Both the position numbers and the translations under genes were made by a program. Shown here piece after piece: positions 61,085 through 64,000 of a stretch of DNA of 64,000 nt (the stretch's first letter is position 1; each line of letters starts with the position of its first letter). Under the pieces are notes generated by a model. The model was not told the origin of the DNA. It saw only the letters and a program-made list of their open reading frames with translations, and did no database searches. Source of the DNA: Candidatus Pedobacter colombiensis (GTDB lineage Bacteria > Bacteroidota > Bacteroidia > Sphingobacteriales > Sphingobacteriaceae); assembly GCA_029202485.1 (NCBI GenBank), contig CP119313.1:3224001-3288000 (forward strand). The letters run 5' to 3'.

Positions 61085-63553
61085 TCAAAGCTTCTTACCG
61101 TGTCTGATTTCCTGTGCAAGCACAGCTATTCCTTTTTGTATGCTTCCATACCTTCGGGCATATTCCTGAACTTGAACTTTCTCTCTTTCTTCAGTACTGT
61201 AGGCCAGATATTCTTCAGTGGAAACTTCGGTACGGTACACTTTTGAGTGCCCATTACCTAATGAAATGAAGACTTCCTTATACTTTCTGTTCGGATCATT
61301 CGCCTTGTTCAGGGAAAGTACCTGAGCTTTTTCTTTATCAGTTAAGCCCAATAGTTCTTGAATAATTTCGAACTTGTTTTCATACTTACTCTGGTCTAAT
61401 AGTATCTTACAATCAGAATTGTTGATGATAGCGTTTTTAACAATTGGTGAGCTGATCACATCCTCAATTTCCTGTGTGGCTACAATTGGTTCCCCATAAA
61501 ATTTACGCATGGTTTTGAACAAATAGCGGATATATTCAGCGGTTCCGGGTTTAACAATTGCTTTCCAACATTCCTCGATTAGCATTATTTTACGAAGACC
61601 TTTAAGCTTGCGCATTTTGGAAATCACCAATTCCATTATCACCATTACGGTCACTGGAAAAAGGATAGGATGATCTTTTAAATTGTCCAACTCAAAGATG
61701 ATGAAGCGTTCATGCAGCATATCCAGATTTTCGGTTGCGTTCAGTAAATAGTCAAATTCACCACCTTTATAATAAGGATTCAGTACATATAGAAAATTTC
61801 CGATGTCAAAATCTTTTTCCTTCACTTTGCCATTCTCAAGCACAAGCATATATTCTGACAGCAAAAAATCGTAGAATGAATTGAAACAAGGAAATATATC
61901 AGGATTATTGTCCAGGTGACTAAAGTAAAGGGTCAATGCATTGGAGATCGCAACATATTCTGATCTTCGGTAAGGCTCATCATCTTTTTTCCAAAGCGCC
62001 AAAATCAAGGTTTTAATGCTTTCCCTTTTTTCGGTATCCCAAGTGTCCCCCTCGGATAAATAAAACGGATTAAATTTGATTGGATTTTCTTCTGTATAGG
62101 TAAAATAAAAACCTCCAACTAACTCACAAAGTCCTTTGTAACTGTGTCCAATATCCATCACGACCACATGGGAACCCTGCTCATAATAAGTTCTGAGCAT
62201 ATGATTTAACAGGAAACTTTTGCCAGAGCCACTACCACCAATACAAAATTTCGACCTGTTATTGATCCATCCAAGATCGTAAGGTTCATTACTAATGTCC
62301 ACATTTATTGGACTCCCTGTCAAACGATCACCGAAACGAATACCGTACTGACTAATTGATGAACGGTAATTAGTCTCTAAGTTAAAAAAGCAGGTAGATT
62401 GTTCAATAAAGGTGTCAAATGTATCATTCATTGGAAAATCCGCCTCATTTCCGGGAATGCCAGAAAACCAGATTTGAGCTTTACCATCCGTCTCAATTTT
62501 TGCTACTGCATCCATTTGTGCCATTGCGGAGCTAACCAAATTTTTTAAGTCCTTAGCTTTTGCCTGATCTTCCGACCACACTAAAACATTGAAATGTGAT
62601 TTAACAGGTGACCGCCCTGAAGCAATGGCTTCATTTAAGAAGTCATTTGTTGCATCGCGATTGATAGCATTTTCACGGGAATACGAAGAAAGAGAGTGTA
62701 AACGAAGTTTTTTAGCTTCTAATCTTTTGAGCGTCTTTTGTGCATCATCGATAAAAACATATTGGTTAAGGATATGGTTACAGCTTAATAAAGCACCTAG
62801 AGGACTTGCAAACCCAATACTGAACTTTGTTCGATCTGTGCTGTATTTATCATAATTGATTCGGCTGCCACATAGTGCTGGCAGATCATCCGTATCGGAT
62901 AAAGTATACAACTCAATTTGTTTTTCACCAACCCGAATTTCGTCCTTCACATGAATATCTCTGATTATCGGCATCTGCTGTTTACCCAATAAAAAGCAAT
63001 AACGTTCTATGATTCCTGCCTTATTCGCAGTCCCGGCAAGCTCGTCATCATTAAGCCTGTCTAACTTACAGAACCCGCTATCTTGCAGAACCCGTTCAAA
63101 CTGGCCGCTTGCATCTGCAAATTCCTTATACAATAGCGGGTCAATAGTTTGGGTAGGAACAATCGTTTTCCTACAAATATTACTATATGTTGAAGAGGAA
63201 ATCTTTCTGCCGGATGGCTTTTTGGTGAGATAGATAAAACATTCATGATCTAAATGAGGTCTTTCATTAAAGAACTTCTCGCTGGATAGAGATAAAAAGC
63301 TACCTCCATGCTTTTCAAAATCCGGCTTATGGTTAGCTTCAATAAACCAATCCTGTTTATGAAAAACACTGTCCTGTGGAAGTAATTTGATCGCCCTGAT
63401 CCATGCTTGATGATATGTTTCGTAATCTCGCTCCGAGAGTGTGAAAATCTCCGGCAATACTGCTCTGTAAACAATTGTAATGTCTCCTGCCATAGAAAGA
63501 ATGCAATTGTGTTCGATTTTATAAATCGGAAAAATATTGGCTGCTTCTACCAT
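61085..63553 (-). CDS. traG: Conjugation ATPase TraG (VirB4-like)
   Basis: At 822 residues it has typical TraG/VirB4 length. Walker A GGSGSGKS lies at about 437-445, followed by HVVVMDIGHSYKGLCELVGG. A Walker B-like FIIFELDNL, the EEC(W)K and IVATQEIEDV motifs and the LILDQ(S)KYE-like segment near the end complete the domain. It powers pilus assembly or substrate transfer of the Bacteroidota conjugative system. It starts 2 nt after traF and shows no frameshift. Confidence 0.96.
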   Translation of the reverse strand: MVEAANIFPIYKIEHNCILSMAGDITIVYRAVLPEIFTLSERDYETYHQAWIRAIKLLPQDSVFHKQDWFIEANHKPDFEKHGGSFLSLSSEKFFNERPHLDHECFIYLTKKPSGRKISSSTYSNICRKTIVPTQTIDPLLYKEFADASGQFERVLQDSGFCKLDRLNDDELAGTANKAGIIERYCFLLGKQQMPIIRDIHVKDEIRVGEKQIELYTLSDTDDLPALCGSRINYDKYSTDRTKFSIGFASPLGALLSCNHILNQYVFIDDAQKTLKRLEAKKLRLHSLSSYSRENAINRDATNDFLNEAIASGRSPVKSHFNVLVWSEDQAKAKDLKNLVSSAMAQMDAVAKIETDGKAQIWFSGIPGNEADFPMNDTFDTFIEQSTCFFNLETNYRSSISQYGIRFGDRLTGSPINVDISNEPYDLGWINNRSKFCIGGSGSGKSFLLNHMLRTYYEQGSHVVVMDIGHSYKGLCELVGGFYFTYTEENPIKFNPFYLSEGDTWDTEKRESIKTLILALWKKDDEPYRRSEYVAISNALTLYFSHLDNNPDIFPCFNSFYDFLLSEYMLVLENGKVKEKDFDIGNFLYVLNPYYKGGEFDYLLNATENLDMLHERFIIFELDNLKDHPILFPVTVMVIMELVISKMRKLKGLRKIMLIEECWKAIVKPGTAEYIRYLFKTMRKFYGEPIVATQEIEDVISSPIVKNAIINNSDCKILLDQSKYENKFEIIQELLGLTDKEKAQVLSLNKANDPNRKYKEVFISLGNGHSKVYRTEVSTEEYLAYSTEEREKVQVQEYARRYGSIQKGIAVLAQEIRHGKKL

Positions 63554-63555
63554 GA

Positions 63556-63876
63556 TTAGTGCTGTTTTAATTGAGTGAATAGCCGTCTTGAACGGAATTT
63601 AATATGATCTGGAATACTGCGTTTAGCAAGAAATTTCATTAACCCATGTTCCCCGAATCGATGACTTAACCGGAAGACACTGTAAAACAATGCGGTTCCG
63701 ACAACCACGATAATAGGCATGAGCAGAAACAAGCTAATTCCAAGAACATAACCGATAGCAAAACCTAGTAAGAGTAATACTAACCCAATCGCCAAATAAG
63801 CGATGTATTGCGCTTTCAGTCCCTTAAACATAATGGGCTTACTTACGCCTTTGTTAATTTGATAAACGCTTGCCAT
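63556..63876 (-). CDS. traF: TraF-like protein (DUF4133)
   Basis: The start at 63876 (MASVYQINKGVSKPIMFKGL) is preferred over the ATG at 63987, which would overlap traE. Two hydrophobic segments (AQYIAYLAIGLVLLLLGFAI, LFLLMPIIVVVGTALFYSVF) and the FRLSHRFGEHGLMKFLAKRS segment define DUF4133, a VirB3-like inner-membrane component. It overlaps no other gene and lies 2 nt after traE and 2 nt before traG. Confidence 0.9.
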   Translation of the reverse strand: MASVYQINKGVSKPIMFKGLKAQYIAYLAIGLVLLLLGFAIGYVLGISLFLLMPIIVVVGTALFYSVFRLSHRFGEHGLMKFLAKRSIPDHIKFRSRRLFTQLKQH

Positions 63877-63878
63877 AA

Positions 63879-64000
63879 TCAGACCCCGAAAAAGGATTTT
63901 AGAACTGTAGCAACGATCACCAGAAATATACAAGAGCCAAACCAAGCTGAAGCAACTTTGGAAGTGTCTGGCTCTCCGGCATTCCACTTATTGAAAACTT
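63879..64000 (-). CDS. traE: TraE-like protein (DUF4134), C-terminal part, cut by the window edge
   Basis: The frame entering from the right edge reads VFNKWNAGEPDTSKVASAWF and then GSCIFLVIVATVLKSFFGV before a TGA at 63879-63881. This matches the end of DUF4134 TraE proteins (WN.G.PDV.K....WFG...F). The rest lies beyond the window. Confidence 0.85.
   Translation of the reverse strand, partial: VFNKWNAGEPDTSKVASAWFGSCIFLVIVATVLKSFFGV

Noticed and set aside
1..64000. CRISPR array or Cas genes
   Set aside because: No regularly spaced repeat-spacer series was seen; the only evenly spaced set has three units in a promoter.

Overview
The window looks like chromosome of a Bacteroidota bacterium close to Pedobacter or another Sphingobacteriaceae. 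The signs are two SusC/SusD loci, TANNTTTG-type promoters, sparse Shine-Dalgarno sites, BACON/LRR lipoproteins, LytS/LytTR and propeller-Y_Y_Y sensor kinases, and a Bacteroidetes-type (CTnDOT-like) Tra operon. The DNA is AT-rich by eye. No tRNA, rRNA or CRISPR gene was seen.

Layout. (1) 0-11.6 kb, minus strand: a glycan-uptake locus. It runs from a ROK sugar kinase through a membrane-spanning propeller/BTAD-like regulator and a terminator to SusC, SusD, a GH99/WbsX-like lipoprotein and a BACON+LRR lipoprotein, ending in a strong terminator. (2) 11.7-24.4 kb: housekeeping and signalling genes, namely a HIT protein, a Kup potassium transporter, a PagL-like outer-membrane protein, two lipoproteins, a LuxR-type regulator with a propeller histidine kinase, a lipoprotein with an internal duplication, and a LytS/LytTR pair. 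(3) 24.4-34.4 kb: an accessory region rich in broken genes. It holds a frameshifted AAA/DUF4143 ATPase behind three direct repeats with a 33-bp period, orphan hypothetical genes, a complete-looking group II (class C-like) intron inserted in the T-tract of a terminator, a possible MACPF-like secreted protein, decayed ORFs and a small HTH regulator. (4) 34.4-39.7 kb: a ComM/YifB operon with a DUF559 gene, a zinc-ribbon protein, a RadC-family protein whose JAMM histidines are replaced, and a decayed ECF sigma factor. (5) 39.7-50.1 kb, minus strand: ECF sigma, FecR anti-sigma, STN-containing SusC, SusD, two lipoprotein/secreted proteins and a TlpA-like thioredoxin. This is a cell-surface-signalling uptake operon, and its fecR carries an in-frame palindromic repeat. 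(6) 50.4-64 kb, minus strand: part of an integrative conjugative element. It has traE (cut by the window edge), traF, the traG ATPase, three tandem TraI/TerB-like paralogues, traJ, traK, traL and traM. These are followed by two paralogous element proteins where traN is usually found, a histone H1-like small gene, a DUF932 protein and small orphans.

The strongest observations are the RadC with a dismantled metal site, the palindromic repeat encoded inside FecR, the intron-in-terminator insertion, the 33-bp-period repeats before the frameshifted ATPase, and the sigma-factor pseudogene whose region 4 can still be read. I found no convincing complete, undescribed multi-gene system. The 24-34 kb island and the genes that follow traM are the best places to look.
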